Positions 55,685 to 64,000 of a stretch of 64,000 nt of DNA are shown here, in pieces (position 1 is the stretch's first letter; each line of letters starts with the position of its first letter). The DNA lies in assembly GCA_030694935.1 (NCBI GenBank), contig JAUYUA010000092.1, forward strand, positions 44,345 through 108,344. Direction: 5' to 3'. Source of the stretch: Lutibacter sp. (lineage in GTDB: Bacteria > Bacteroidota > Bacteroidia > Flavobacteriales > Flavobacteriaceae). The notes beneath the pieces were generated by a model, which did no database searches, was not told the DNA's origin, and saw only the letters and a program-made list of their open reading frames with translations. The position numbers and the translations under genes were made by a program.

Positions 55685-55760
55685 CGGCCTCTAGCTCAGC
55701 TGGTAGAGCAACTGACTCTTAATCAGTAGGTCTTGGGTTCAAACCCCAAGGGGCCGACCA
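55685..55760 (+). tRNA. tRNA-Lys (CTT), CCA encoded
   Basis: The cloverleaf can be drawn directly: acceptor CGGCCTC with GGGGCCG, D-arm GCTC/GAGC, anticodon stem ACTGA/TCAGT with loop CTCTTAA (anticodon CTT), T-arm TTGGG/CCCAA with TTCAAAC, then A and CCA. It reads AAG codons. Confidence 0.97.
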
Positions 55761-55803
55761 AAAGAGGAGATTTAATTTTAAATTAGATCTCCTCTTTTTG
55801 TTA
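55760..55803. terminator. Hairpin terminator after tRNA-Lys
   Basis: AAAGAGGAGAT and ATCTCCTCTTT form an 11-bp stem with an AT loop and a T-tract. It also serves the convergent 55829 gene. Confidence 0.85.
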
Positions 55804-55828
55804 TCCCAGATTTTTTAATAATGCCTGT

Positions 55829-57676
55829 TTATCGAATATTTCCCACTGAATTTTTTGCGGTATCGTGTTTCGTTTTGAGCACATTTGAGATGGAACTGTA
55901 TTGATCTCCCATCTGCCCAAGATTTTCCAGCAAAGAGAAAAAATCATTATCCATAGCATTTAATTTGGCGTCCAAATCATTTAATGCTGGAGTGGTTTTT
56001 CCCATCAATCCTAAATTCTTTAAACTATTTTCCAGTTGGCTGATGCGATTTCGGACGTTGTTAATTTGTGGCGTAATTTTACTGGAAGCTATTGATTGTC
56101 GTTTGTCTTTTTGTATTAATTTTTCTGCATCAACAAACGAATTTTTAAAATCCTGGAGATTTATTATTGCAGAAGAAAAAGCAGATTTGTCTATTTTTTC
56201 AGATCCATCTTGTTCTAATTTTTCGATACGATTCCCGCCTTTTACAGTTCCGTCCCAGCCTTTTCTTTGCGCTTCATCAGAAGTGTCTTTTGCCCCAGCA
56301 TCAGACTTGTTGGTTTTTACATTTACAGCATTCAATCCTTTTTTTTCCTTTGCATTTTCGTTATTTTTTGGTTTATTTTCTTCGGTTTCTTTTATTGGAG
56401 GTTCATCGGTAGTTTTGTTCATATCCGATTGTGCTTTATAATAATCGTAACCTTTTTTAGACAACCACAAGTTTACAGGAATGTTGCCATCGATATCAAA
56501 ATGAAAGATTGATGACAATGTGTAGTTTCCTTGGCTTAATCCACTAAATTCAAATTGTCCTTTTTCATTTGTTTTTGAAGTGTTTTCTTGGTCGCTTGAA
56601 TTTTTCCCAAGCTTCACGTCAAGTCCGGGAATAGGGTCTCCAGGCGAATAACTTGAAACGGCTGCTGAAATAACGGCACCTCCGGGAAGTGCGCCGCCTA
56701 ATAAGGAAGCACCTTGGCCAATTGCGCCGCCGGCTGCATGCAATCCGGCATTTATTTTATCTCCGCCATTTGGGTTTTCTGTCAAACCCGTATTCAATTT
56801 AAGGGCCCAATGGTTATTTCCGCTTAATAATTCGCCTGCAATATCATACGTTCCATTTTTATCAAAGGCAATATCATAAGATTTTTTTAACAAAAACTCC
56901 CCGTCAATTTTTACAATATAAGTCGCTATTGGAAGGTTTTCAAAATAGAAATCGCCGCAACGTGCGGTTTTTACACTCGCCACTTCAGCACCGGTTTGCT
57001 CATTTACCAAAGAAACTGTTAATCCTTCAACACCATCACAATCATCATCAACACCTTTTTTTTCAAGAGGCATTTCACCTGCCATTCCATTGTCCTTAAA
57101 ATATGGATTGGATTGTACTTTCGCAAGGCAATTGGTGCAAACGTTTTCCTGTCCATCAATAAAAACAGGTTGATATTGTCGTCTTCCTGTAGCCATTCCG
57201 CTTCCTGCTTCTCTGGCGAAAATTGTTGAAATAACGCCTTGAGTATTGGGGTTTATCACCATACCGGTTGCGGCATAGGAAGCTGCTGCGGCACCACCGC
57301 CAGCGCCGCCGGCTAGATTGCCGACAGAACTCACTGCTGGTTTGTTTTTTGCCCCTTTGGAAGTTGCTAAATCCCAAGTCGCGCTTCCGGTAATAATTCC
57401 ACGCAGTGAGGCGTTTTCTTTAATTTCATTTTCAGAAATTGGCTGCCCAACTTTTACTTTTTCGCCAAATGTTGCACCTTGCGTTTGTTTTGGTACCGTA
57501 ACATTCATAGATATTCTGTTTGGCATGCCGCCATTAATGTTATTTACCTTTTCGGTAATAGTTGTGCTCTCCTTTTGTGCACTTTGAACTTTGGATTTGT
57601 TGTCCTGAGCCTGGGTTTGCATCAAACTTAATACAAACCAAACAGTTAGTAACTGTTTAATTTTTAGTGTATTCAT
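55829..57676 (-). CDS. Large secreted protein with carboxypeptidase-regulatory/SdrD-like domains
   Basis: 615 residues from the ATG at 57676, which gives a clean signal peptide (LMQTQAQ); the longer frame adds 20 non-signal residues. Two CnaB/SdrD-like beta domains are seen: DCDGVEGLTVSLVNEQTG with GDFYFENLPIATYIVKI, and DPIPGLDVKLGKN with GQFEFSGLSQGNYTL. Between them lies an Ala/Gly-rich stretch; the C-terminus is helical and charged. It is probably a surface or periplasmic structural protein. Confidence 0.75.
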   Translation of the reverse strand: MNTLKIKQLLTVWFVLSLMQTQAQDNKSKVQSAQKESTTITEKVNNINGGMPNRISMNVTVPKQTQGATFGEKVKVGQPISENEIKENASLRGIITGSATWDLATSKGAKNKPAVSSVGNLAGGAGGGAAAASYAATGMVINPNTQGVISTIFAREAGSGMATGRRQYQPVFIDGQENVCTNCLAKVQSNPYFKDNGMAGEMPLEKKGVDDDCDGVEGLTVSLVNEQTGAEVASVKTARCGDFYFENLPIATYIVKIDGEFLLKKSYDIAFDKNGTYDIAGELLSGNNHWALKLNTGLTENPNGGDKINAGLHAAGGAIGQGASLLGGALPGGAVISAAVSSYSPGDPIPGLDVKLGKNSSDQENTSKTNEKGQFEFSGLSQGNYTLSSIFHFDIDGNIPVNLWLSKKGYDYYKAQSDMNKTTDEPPIKETEENKPKNNENAKEKKGLNAVNVKTNKSDAGAKDTSDEAQRKGWDGTVKGGNRIEKLEQDGSEKIDKSAFSSAIINLQDFKNSFVDAEKLIQKDKRQSIASSKITPQINNVRNRISQLENSLKNLGLMGKTTPALNDLDAKLNAMDNDFFSLLENLGQMGDQYSSISNVLKTKHDTAKNSVGNIR

Positions 57677-57833
57677 AGTAGTAAATTTTATTTGGACTAA
57701 ATTATAATTATTTTTTGATAAATTGTAAATTGTCATATTAATTATTTTGAACCATTTTCACAACAGAATTAAGCTAATAAAAATCGAAATATTTTATTTT
57801 TTCGCAACACATAATTTTTTTTGTATATTTGAT

Positions 57834-57841
57834 TATAAATC
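57834..57841 (+). promoter_or_regulatory. Candidate -7 promoter element of the 57916 gene
   Basis: TATATTTG fits TAnnTTTG, 75 bases before the start. Confidence 0.45.
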
Positions 57842-57915
57842 GCCATAACTAACTGATAATTAGCTTTGTTAAGTTATAGAATAAGGCTACTGTTTACTAA
57901 CTAAAAATTTCAATT

Positions 57916-58449
57916 ATGAAAAAAATTAAATTTTCACTCGTGATTTTTTTATGTGCAACTCATTTAACAATTGCACAAAATACCAAAGACGACATTAAAG
58001 TTCATAAAGTTTGGATTTCATTGGTCAACAGCTCTAATATTATTAAAGGGAATTTATATGCTGTCGATGAAAATGCTGTTAAAATAATAGACAATAAATC
58101 ATTTGATCTTTCTAATTTACAAATTATAAGTCCATCGCAAATTGAGAAGATTAAAATAAGGAGAAAAGGAAAAGTTGGAAATGGGGTATGGATTGGTTCA
58201 TTAATTGGACTTGGTGTAGGCATATTTTCAGGATTAGTGAGTCCAGATGACAGCGACAAATGGTTTGGATTTTCGCCAGGAGAAAAGGCTATTATAAATT
58301 CAATTTTTATTACTCCGATTGGCGCTGGAGTAGGTGCTTTAATAGGTTTAAATAAAGAGGTAATAACCATTAATGGCGATGTGGAAAGTTATAAACGTCA
58401 ATTGGATCTGTTGAAAAGCTACTCATTAATGCCTAATTTAAAAGAGTGA
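57916..58449 (+). CDS. Exported hypothetical protein with glycine-zipper segments
   Basis: The 177-residue protein has a signal peptide (LTIAQ). Two Gly-rich hydrophobic stretches, GVWIGSLIGLGVGIFSGLV (about 95-113) and ITPIGAGVGALIG (about 137-149), look like glycine-zipper membrane inserts. A helical tail follows. No family recognised. Confidence 0.75.
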   Translation: MKKIKFSLVIFLCATHLTIAQNTKDDIKVHKVWISLVNSSNIIKGNLYAVDENAVKIIDNKSFDLSNLQIISPSQIEKIKIRRKGKVGNGVWIGSLIGLGVGIFSGLVSPDDSDKWFGFSPGEKAIINSIFITPIGAGVGALIGLNKEVITINGDVESYKRQLDLLKSYSLMPNLKE

Positions 58450-58993
58450 TTTCTTGAATTTTAATATTATTTATTGGTGTCAAAAATAAATTTATTGAGA
58501 TATTAAACCAATGTAAATACTGTTATTTTTGCTAAAATTATAGTTTTTGATGAAACTGCAATTGTGGTTTAAAATAATTTGATTTGCTCTTTTTGGTGTG
58601 GCCGATCTGATATTTACTTATGAAATAATTCTAGTTGTATTGTCGCTGACAAATAATTTTTTATCGACAATAGCACTCCATAAAATATTTTTAAAAGAAA
58701 AAAAATATTTTGGAATGCGACTAGTAAACGGTCTCAATTACAGAAAATTGAAATTAATTACAGTGGATTAAAAACGATATGGAAGAAAACCAAAAATTCT
58801 CAAAAAATTGCACAATAAAAAAGGTTTAATTAAGTTTTAAAACGCATAAGGTTAGTTTCTTTGGTAAAATTTTTACCCACAAAAAACACAAAATGTTAAA
58901 TTTTTTAAAATATTTTGGCATCAGTTTGCAGCGCAATTATAAAACCCTAACTTGCGCCCTCTTAAATTTTGATATTAAACATAATGATTTACA
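58450..58993. other. AT-rich spacer, possibly with a dead reading frame
   Basis: No intact gene is seen. A decayed frame at 58550-58771 is listed separately. The rest is AT-rich without clear promoters. Confidence 0.4.
58550..58771 (+). pseudogene. Possible remnant of a small membrane protein gene
   Basis: A 73-codon frame with a single in-frame TGA at codon 11. It reads MKLQLWFKII, stop, then FALFGVADLIFTYEIILVVL and a basic tail. Hydrophobic composition suggests a former membrane protein; chance is not excluded. Confidence 0.25.
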
Positions 58994-59677
58994 ATGATTT
59001 ATAAAACAATCTCCCTATTGTTAATCGGATTTTTTTTCTTTACAATTAACTCCGCATTTTCGTTCAAACCAAAAGGCACAAAATTAATTGAAACCGTTGT
59101 CAACAACAGTATTGAAGCTAAAGCAGCTGCTGTTTACAATAATTTGATGACCAATAATTTTATGCTTCCCAACAAAAAAAGCTTCACAAAAGCGATGGAA
59201 GGCTTCTTTCTGTTGAAAGAAAAAGGCGTTATCCAAAAAGACATTTTAACGCTTGTTGATTATAGTTTGTCTTCCAAAGAGAATCGATTATGGGTCATCG
59301 ACCTAAAAAACAACATTATTTTATACCAATCTTTGGTTTCTCACGGCAGAAATTCAGGCAATGAATATGCGGCCAATTTTTCCGACAAGCCGGAATCTTA
59401 TCAAAGCAGCTTGGGATTTTATGTAACCGGAGAAACGTATTACGGCAAACACGGTTATTCTTTGCGATTGGACGGTATGGATAAAGGAATTAACAGCAAC
59501 GCCAGGGCAAGAGCCATTGTAGTTCACGGAGCAGATTATGTTTCTGAACAATTTGCAAAACAAAACGGAAGATTGGGTAGAAGTTTAGGCTGTTTGGCCC
59601 TGAAACAAGGTCTTACAAAAGAGGTTATTGATACCATTAAAGACAAATCGTGCATATATGTTTATTATCCTTCTTAA
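58994..59677 (+). CDS. Murein L,D-transpeptidase-like protein (YkuD_2 family)
   Basis: The 227-residue exported protein has a catalytic core with NEYAANF, VHGADYVSEQF and the Ser/Cys region GRSLGCLALK near residue 200. The Cys in LGCLAL is the expected nucleophile and the upstream His is in VHGA. It probably remodels peptidoglycan cross-links in the periplasm. The N-terminal signal is hydrophobic (LLLIGFFFFTINSAFS). Confidence 0.88.
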   Translation: MIYKTISLLLIGFFFFTINSAFSFKPKGTKLIETVVNNSIEAKAAAVYNNLMTNNFMLPNKKSFTKAMEGFFLLKEKGVIQKDILTLVDYSLSSKENRLWVIDLKNNIILYQSLVSHGRNSGNEYAANFSDKPESYQSSLGFYVTGETYYGKHGYSLRLDGMDKGINSNARARAIVVHGADYVSEQFAKQNGRLGRSLGCLALKQGLTKEVIDTIKDKSCIYVYYPS

Positions 59678-59827
59678 TATATAAGATATTAAATATTAGA
59701 TATTAAAAGTAAGCTGTTGGACTTTAAACATTAATCTTCAATGATTTTAATACTATTTTAAAAAGTCTTTTTTCTCTTTTCTCAAAGCGAAGTAATCTTT
59801 TCTTTTTATGGCGTATAAAAGATTAAT

Positions 59828-61402
59828 TTAATCCAACTTTTTATACAAATCCAAATCCAAACTGTAAAGGTCGTCCCTAAATTGCAGGATGTCATTTTCA
59901 CTCCAGGCGGTCCAATAAAAAATATGAATGTACACTTCTTTTTTAATTTGTACTTGTGATGTTTTGCCGGTGTTTATGGCTTCGTCAATTTTTTCCAAAT
60001 TCCATTTTTCTGGATCATTCAACAAATAGGCTGTAAGTTCAAACGGATCTTGAACCCGAATGCAGCCCGAACTCAATGCGCGAATATCCTTTTCAAAAAA
60101 ACCTCGGGTATTGGTATCGTGCAGATAGACGGTAAATCGGTTTGGAAACATAAACTTCACCAATCCAAGGGAATTTGAGGCTCCCGGACTTTGGACATAA
60201 CGGTAGCTTCTCGATCTGCTGGCGTTCCAATCCCAAGGACTTACCACCCGATTGTTAGCATCATAAATGGTAATATTTTTACTGCTGAAGTAATTTCGGT
60301 TTCTGGCCGCAGCCGGAACAACATCGTTTTTTAAAATGGTTGGCGGAACAGTCCAGGTTGGATTGAATATTAAATGGGTGAGTTTGGAAGATAAAACAGG
60401 CGTTTTTCTTGATGGCCGACCTATAATTACCTTGTGAGTTCTTATGGTATCATCGTTTTTAACAACACGCAAAGTATAATCGGGAATGTTAATAATGAAG
60501 TAATCATCTTCAAATTCTCTCGGATACCATCTCCAGCGTTCCATATTGGCAATAATTTGCTTTTTTCGGTCTTCTTTGGAAAAGTTTAATGCTTGTACTG
60601 TGCCGCCGCCAATAACACCGTCTAGCCCAAGTCCGTGGCGCAGTTGAAATTTCTTAACGGCCAATTCCGTGGCCTCATCATAAATGGCGGTAATGCTGTC
60701 TAAAGGTTTTAAATCTTTCCAATAAATTAATTTTTTTTTGATTTCAATCATCGCAGGATTGGAGTCGTTTAAAACAATTTTATTTTTGACTTCAATTTTT
60801 TTAAAAGCATCTTTTGGCAAGGTGTTTACAATTTTAAGTGCTTCTTTTAGACGTTTATAAACAATATGGTTTGGCGATGCTGAATTAAGGGCAAAGTTAA
60901 AAGAATCTTTTTTTTGAAAATTGAGCAGCAATTGTTTATAGTTGATCTTGTTTTCTTTTAATTCCCAATTGCTGTAAAGCTTATTCGGATTTAAATTTCC
61001 TTTTGAAACTTTTTGAACATATCGACTTAAATTTTCTGTGAGTAAAATATCGTAATCTGCCAATTCAGAATTCGATAAATTAGACAGATTTTCTTCTGAA
61101 TCTTGAATTTTTTTTACGTCGAAATCCTTCGGAAACAAACCTTCTTCCTGAACATTATTAAACAGCGCAACAATCTTTTTTCGGGAAGGATCGATAATCC
61201 AGAAAGTTTTGTTTTGGTTGGCATGGTAAAAAGCAATAACACTCGAATCTTTAATTTTGGCAATTTTAGACGAATCTATAGGGATAATTTTTCCGGCTTC
61301 CGTAATTTCAATTTCAGGAATCAGCACAACTTTAGGCGGCACTTTCTCTTTGCATGAAATGAGAAGTAAGAGCATTAAAAAAAATACAGAAATTGCTTTC
61401 AT
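59828..61402 (-). CDS. L,D-transpeptidase (YcbB/LdtD-like) lipoprotein
   Basis: The 524-residue protein has a lipoprotein signal (LLLISCKEK), an N-terminal helical/scaffold region, a peptidoglycan-binding domain (ELAVKKFQLRHGLGLDGVIG) and a C-terminal YkuD domain with catalytic SSGCIRVQDP near residue 447. It makes 3-3 cross-links in peptidoglycan. Convergent with the YkuD_2 gene, so two cross-link enzymes lie side by side. Confidence 0.92.
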   Translation of the reverse strand: MKAISVFFLMLLLLISCKEKVPPKVVLIPEIEITEAGKIIPIDSSKIAKIKDSSVIAFYHANQNKTFWIIDPSRKKIVALFNNVQEEGLFPKDFDVKKIQDSEENLSNLSNSELADYDILLTENLSRYVQKVSKGNLNPNKLYSNWELKENKINYKQLLLNFQKKDSFNFALNSASPNHIVYKRLKEALKIVNTLPKDAFKKIEVKNKIVLNDSNPAMIEIKKKLIYWKDLKPLDSITAIYDEATELAVKKFQLRHGLGLDGVIGGGTVQALNFSKEDRKKQIIANMERWRWYPREFEDDYFIINIPDYTLRVVKNDDTIRTHKVIIGRPSRKTPVLSSKLTHLIFNPTWTVPPTILKNDVVPAAARNRNYFSSKNITIYDANNRVVSPWDWNASRSRSYRYVQSPGASNSLGLVKFMFPNRFTVYLHDTNTRGFFEKDIRALSSGCIRVQDPFELTAYLLNDPEKWNLEKIDEAINTGKTSQVQIKKEVYIHIFYWTAWSENDILQFRDDLYSLDLDLYKKLD

Positions 61403-61939
61403 GGCGTTATTGAAGTTTCATAGTAAAGATATGGATTTCGCCTTTCGTACGCAAAATTAGCTGAATCGATTTTATATTGAGAAACTGATTGAAAGTCTAT
61501 AATGTATCTAAACAAATCTGATTATATTTTGTGTAATTTTTAGCAATAAACATAACAAAATACGCAAATAAACAAGCACTTAATTTTTTGGATGTCGTAG
61601 TATTTCAGCCTAAAAATTGAATGACATTTATAAAATTTGCTGTGATTTTGGTCATAAAGACGATTAAACAATATCATTTTTAAAAATCAAATGAGAAATA
61701 AACACTGAGAATTATTTATGAAAACGCGTTTATTATTGACTCATATCTAAAAATACGGATGATTATTCAATAAAATTGCCAAATAAATAATCTCTTAAGC
61801 CATTGTTTCTGTTGTGCCAAAATGCTTTTAAAAAATTTAAAATTAAATCACAGCATTCCTGTAAAATCATAAAATATCAAAACCAATATTGCAGTCATTA
61901 AAAAAGCAGTTTGGGTATCGTAGATCAAAATTAATCAAA
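61403..61939. other. AT-rich intergenic region upstream of leuC
   Basis: About 540 bases with no credible gene. Divergent promoters for the L,D-transpeptidase and leu genes are expected here. No leader peptide or riboswitch could be recognised. Confidence 0.5.
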
Positions 61940-61969
61940 TTGACATTTTTATTGTTTTTTATAATTTTG
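61940..61969 (+). promoter_or_regulatory. Promoter of leuCD
   Basis: TTGACA (61940-61945) and TAATTTTG (61962-61969) give a good Bacteroidota -33/-7 pair with 19 bases between TTG and the -7 element. It lies 71 bases before the leuC start. Confidence 0.6.
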
Positions 61970-62039
61970 CACCCGTTCTTGCAATCATAACCGTTTGTAT
62001 TGGTTGCAAAAAATAGACAGATAAAAAAAAATAATAAAA

Positions 62040-63443
62040 ATGAGTAAAACATTATTTGATAAAGTTTGGGATTCGCACGTGATTCGAAAAATTAACGACG
62101 GACCCGATGTGTTGTTTATCGACCGACATTTGATTCATGAAGTGACAAGTCCGGTAGCGTTCCTAGGATTAAAAAGCAGAAATAACAGCGTATTGTTTCC
62201 TGAAAAAACTTTCGCCACAGCCGATCATAACACACCAACCATCAACCAACATTTGCCGGTTGAAGACCCGTTATCCGCAAACCAGTTAAAAGCATTGGAA
62301 CAAAATGCGGCCGATTGGGGCATTACGCATTGGGGATTGGGACATCAAAAAAACGGAATTGTCCATGTGGTTGGTCCGGAAAACGGAATTACGCTCCCTG
62401 GAGCAACCATTGTTTGTGGAGATTCGCATACTTCAACCCACGGCGCTTTTGGTGCAGTGGCTTTTGGTATTGGGACTTCAGAAGTTGAAATGGTGCTGTC
62501 TTCACAGTGTATTATGCAGCCAAAGCCAAAAAAAATGCGGATCAACGTGAATGGAAAACTCGGTTTTGGGGTTACGCCAAAAGACGTGGCTTTGTTCATG
62601 ATTTCTAAACTTTCAGCATCAGGCGCCACTGGTTATTTTGTGGAATATGCCGGCGATGTGTTTAAAAATATGAGTATGGAAGGCCGAATGACCGTGTGCA
62701 ATTTAAGCATCGAAATGGGTGCCCGCGGCGGAATTATCGCTCCTGATGAAAAGACTTTCGACTACATAAAAGGCCGATTATTTACGCCAAAAGAAGAAGC
62801 CTGGGACAAAGCGATGGATTATTGGAAAACGCTAAAAACAGATGCTGATGCGGTTTTTGACGAAGAAATCAATTTTATCGCAATAGACATTGAACCGATG
62901 ATTACCTACGGAACCAATCCTGGAATGGGAACTGGTATTTCAAACTACATTCCAAAAGCGGAATCGGTTGAAGGCGGTGTTGCTTCTTACAAGAAATCGC
63001 TCGAATATATGGGATTTCATGAAGGAGACAAAATGATTGGGAAAAAAGTAGATTTTGTGTTTTTGGGTAGTTGCACCAACGGAAGAATTGAAGATTTCAG
63101 GGCATTTGCCTCTATTGTTAAAGGAAGAAAAAAAGCGGATAATATTACCGCTTGGTTGGTTCCCGGCTCACACGATGTGGAAGCGAAAATAAAAGAAGAA
63201 GGATTGCTGGACATTATCAATGCGGCCGGATTTGAATTGCGCGAGCCTGGTTGTTCTGCCTGTTTGGCGATGAACGACGATAAAGTTCCTGCCGGAAAAT
63301 TGGCGGTTAGCACCTCAAACAGAAATTTTGAAGGCAGGCAAGGTCCCGGTTCAAGAACTTTGTTGGCAAGTCCGCTTGTGGCAGCAGCTACCGCAGTTAC
63401 CGGTGTTTTAACCGATCCGAGAACCTTATTAATTAATAATTAA
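62040..63443 (+). CDS. leuC: 3-isopropylmalate dehydratase large subunit
   Basis: The 467-residue aconitase-family protein catalyses isomerisation of 2- to 3-isopropylmalate in leucine synthesis. The [4Fe-4S] cysteines are seen in FLGSCTNGR and [10 protein letters not shown] near residues 347 and 408, with [13 protein letters not shown] in the N-terminal half. It is followed by leuD after 70 bases, normal spacing in this order. Confidence 0.97.
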   Translation: MSKTLFDKVWDSHVIRKINDGPDVLFIDRHLIHEVTSPVAFLGLKSRNNSVLFPEKTFATADHNTPTINQHLPVEDPLSANQLKALEQNAADWGITHWGLGHQKNGIVHVVGPENGITLPGATIVCGDSHTSTHGAFGAVAFGIGTSEVEMVLSSQCIMQPKPKKMRINVNGKLGFGVTPKDVALFMISKLSASGATGYFVEYAGDVFKNMSMEGRMTVCNLSIEMGARGGIIAPDEKTFDYIKGRLFTPKEEAWDKAMDYWKTLKTDADAVFDEEINFIAIDIEPMITYGTNPGMGTGISNYIPKAESVEGGVASYKKSLEYMGFHEGDKMIGKKVDFVFLGSCTNGRIEDFRAFASIVKGRKKADNITAWLVPGSHDVEAKIKEEGLLDIINAAGFELREPGCSACLAMNDDKVPAGKLAVSTSNRNFEGRQGPGSRTLLASPLVAAATAVTGVLTDPRTLLINN

Positions 63444-63469
63444 CAATTGAAGTTTGGAATTTAAAGGGA

Positions 63470-63513
63470 ACAAAAAGCTTTAAACTTTAAACTTTATACT
63501 TTAAACTTAAATA
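63470..63513. repeat. AT-rich direct repeat between leuC and leuD
   Basis: AAGCTTTAAACTTTAAACTT with one more ACTTTA-type unit. Short tandem units of the type seen at other gene borders here. Confidence 0.5.
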
Positions 63514-64000
63514 ATGGCTTACGATAAATTTGAAATATTAAAAAGCACCGCAGTGCCTTTGCCAGTTGAAAATGTGGATACCGACCAAATTATTCCGGCG
63601 CGTTTTTTAAAGGCGACCGAGCGTGTAGGTTTTGGCGACAATCTTTTTAGGGACTGGAGATACAATCCAGACAATACGCCAAAAGCGGAATTTGTGTTAA
63701 ACAATCCCGTTTATAAGGGAAAAATTTTGGTGGGCGGAAAAAATTTCGGCTCGGGTTCTTCCAGAGAACATGCCGTTTGGGCAATTTACGATTACGGATT
63801 CAGATGCGTGGTTTCGAGCTTTTTTGCCGATATTTTTAGGGGAAATTGTTTGAATATTGGTGTATTGCCTGTACAGGTGAGCGCTGAATTTTTGGACAAA
63901 ATTTTTGCTGCAATTAAAGCAAATCCGGATACGGAAATTGAAATAAATCTGCCAAACCAAACCATTACTTTATTGGAAAGCGGCGATCAGGAATCATTTG
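63514..64000 (+). CDS. leuD: 3-isopropylmalate dehydratase small subunit (partial)
   Basis: The first 162 residues are present; the gene runs off the right edge. Family motifs: [26 protein letters not shown] and the [15 protein letters not shown] block. It pairs with LeuC. About 35 residues are missing compared with the usual 195-200. Confidence 0.96.
   Translation, partial: MAYDKFEILKSTAVPLPVENVDTDQIIPARFLKATERVGFGDNLFRDWRYNPDNTPKAEFVLNNPVYKGKILVGGKNFGSGSSREHAVWAIYDYGFRCVVSSFFADIFRGNCLNIGVLPVQVSAEFLDKIFAAIKANPDTEIEINLPNQTITLLESGDQESF

Noticed and set aside
61403..62039. Leucine leader peptide, attenuator or T-box before leuC
   Set aside because: No Leu-rich short frame followed by alternative hairpins and no T-box-like motif could be seen.
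61867..62052. Minus-strand frame upstream of leuC
   Set aside because: It overlaps the leuC promoter and start and has no protein-like features.

Overview
The window is a low-GC chromosomal segment of a Bacteroidota bacterium, most likely a Flavobacteriaceae relative. The basis is the class-typical gene content (paired M16 peptidases, GSCFA hydrolase, long aromatic amino acid hydroxylase, ORF6N gene, DUF2784, DUF4920, CIA30), signal peptides ending in AQ, lipoproteins, TAnnTTTG-like promoter hexamers, and flavobacterial-style intergenic repeats. Species cannot be fixed from the sequence alone.

Layout. 0-16 kb is housekeeping: two small lipoproteins, a DMT exporter, an M16 peptidase pair, M23 peptidase plus MerR regulator, alaS, GSCFA protein, rhodanese, aromatic amino acid hydroxylase, M48 peptidase, gpmI and a thioredoxin-like lipoprotein. 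16-29 kb is a complete [NiFe]-hydrogenase locus. hypA-hypB-hypC run leftward, and divergently the small subunit (Tat signal, six-cysteine O2-tolerant type), large subunit, cytochrome b, maturation protease, hypF, hypD and hypE run rightward. A DUF2784 membrane protein and a His-rich nickel/cobalt transporter follow. Together these can take up nickel, build the active site and feed electrons from H2 to the quinone pool.

29.1-52.8 kb looks like a foreign island. It is bracketed by a direct repeat of about 327 bp (about 97% identical) made of the 5' part of the nickel transporter gene: the left copy is part of the intact gene, the right copy is a stub. Inside are an NTF2-like protein, a TPR-containing sensor kinase with a LuxR-type response regulator, and then about 19 kb of same-strand genes. 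Nearly all of these encode secreted or lipoprotein products of little-known families, in several paralogous sets (33433/37747, 36207/46768/49488, 37158/40316, 43870/44871, 39130/41436). A motif close to ATCCTGTTTTTAGGGGATTG precedes five of its transcription units, and an inverted copy faces the sensor kinase, so a dedicated two-component regulon is likely. Two genes are frameshifted and at least two gene remnants are present. This island is the best candidate for an undescribed system; its function cannot be read from sequence.

53-64 kb returns to the host type: glutathione peroxidase, TspO, CIA30-like protein, tRNA-Lys(CTT), a large surface protein, two L,D-transpeptidase-family proteins, and leuC with the start of leuD running off the end.
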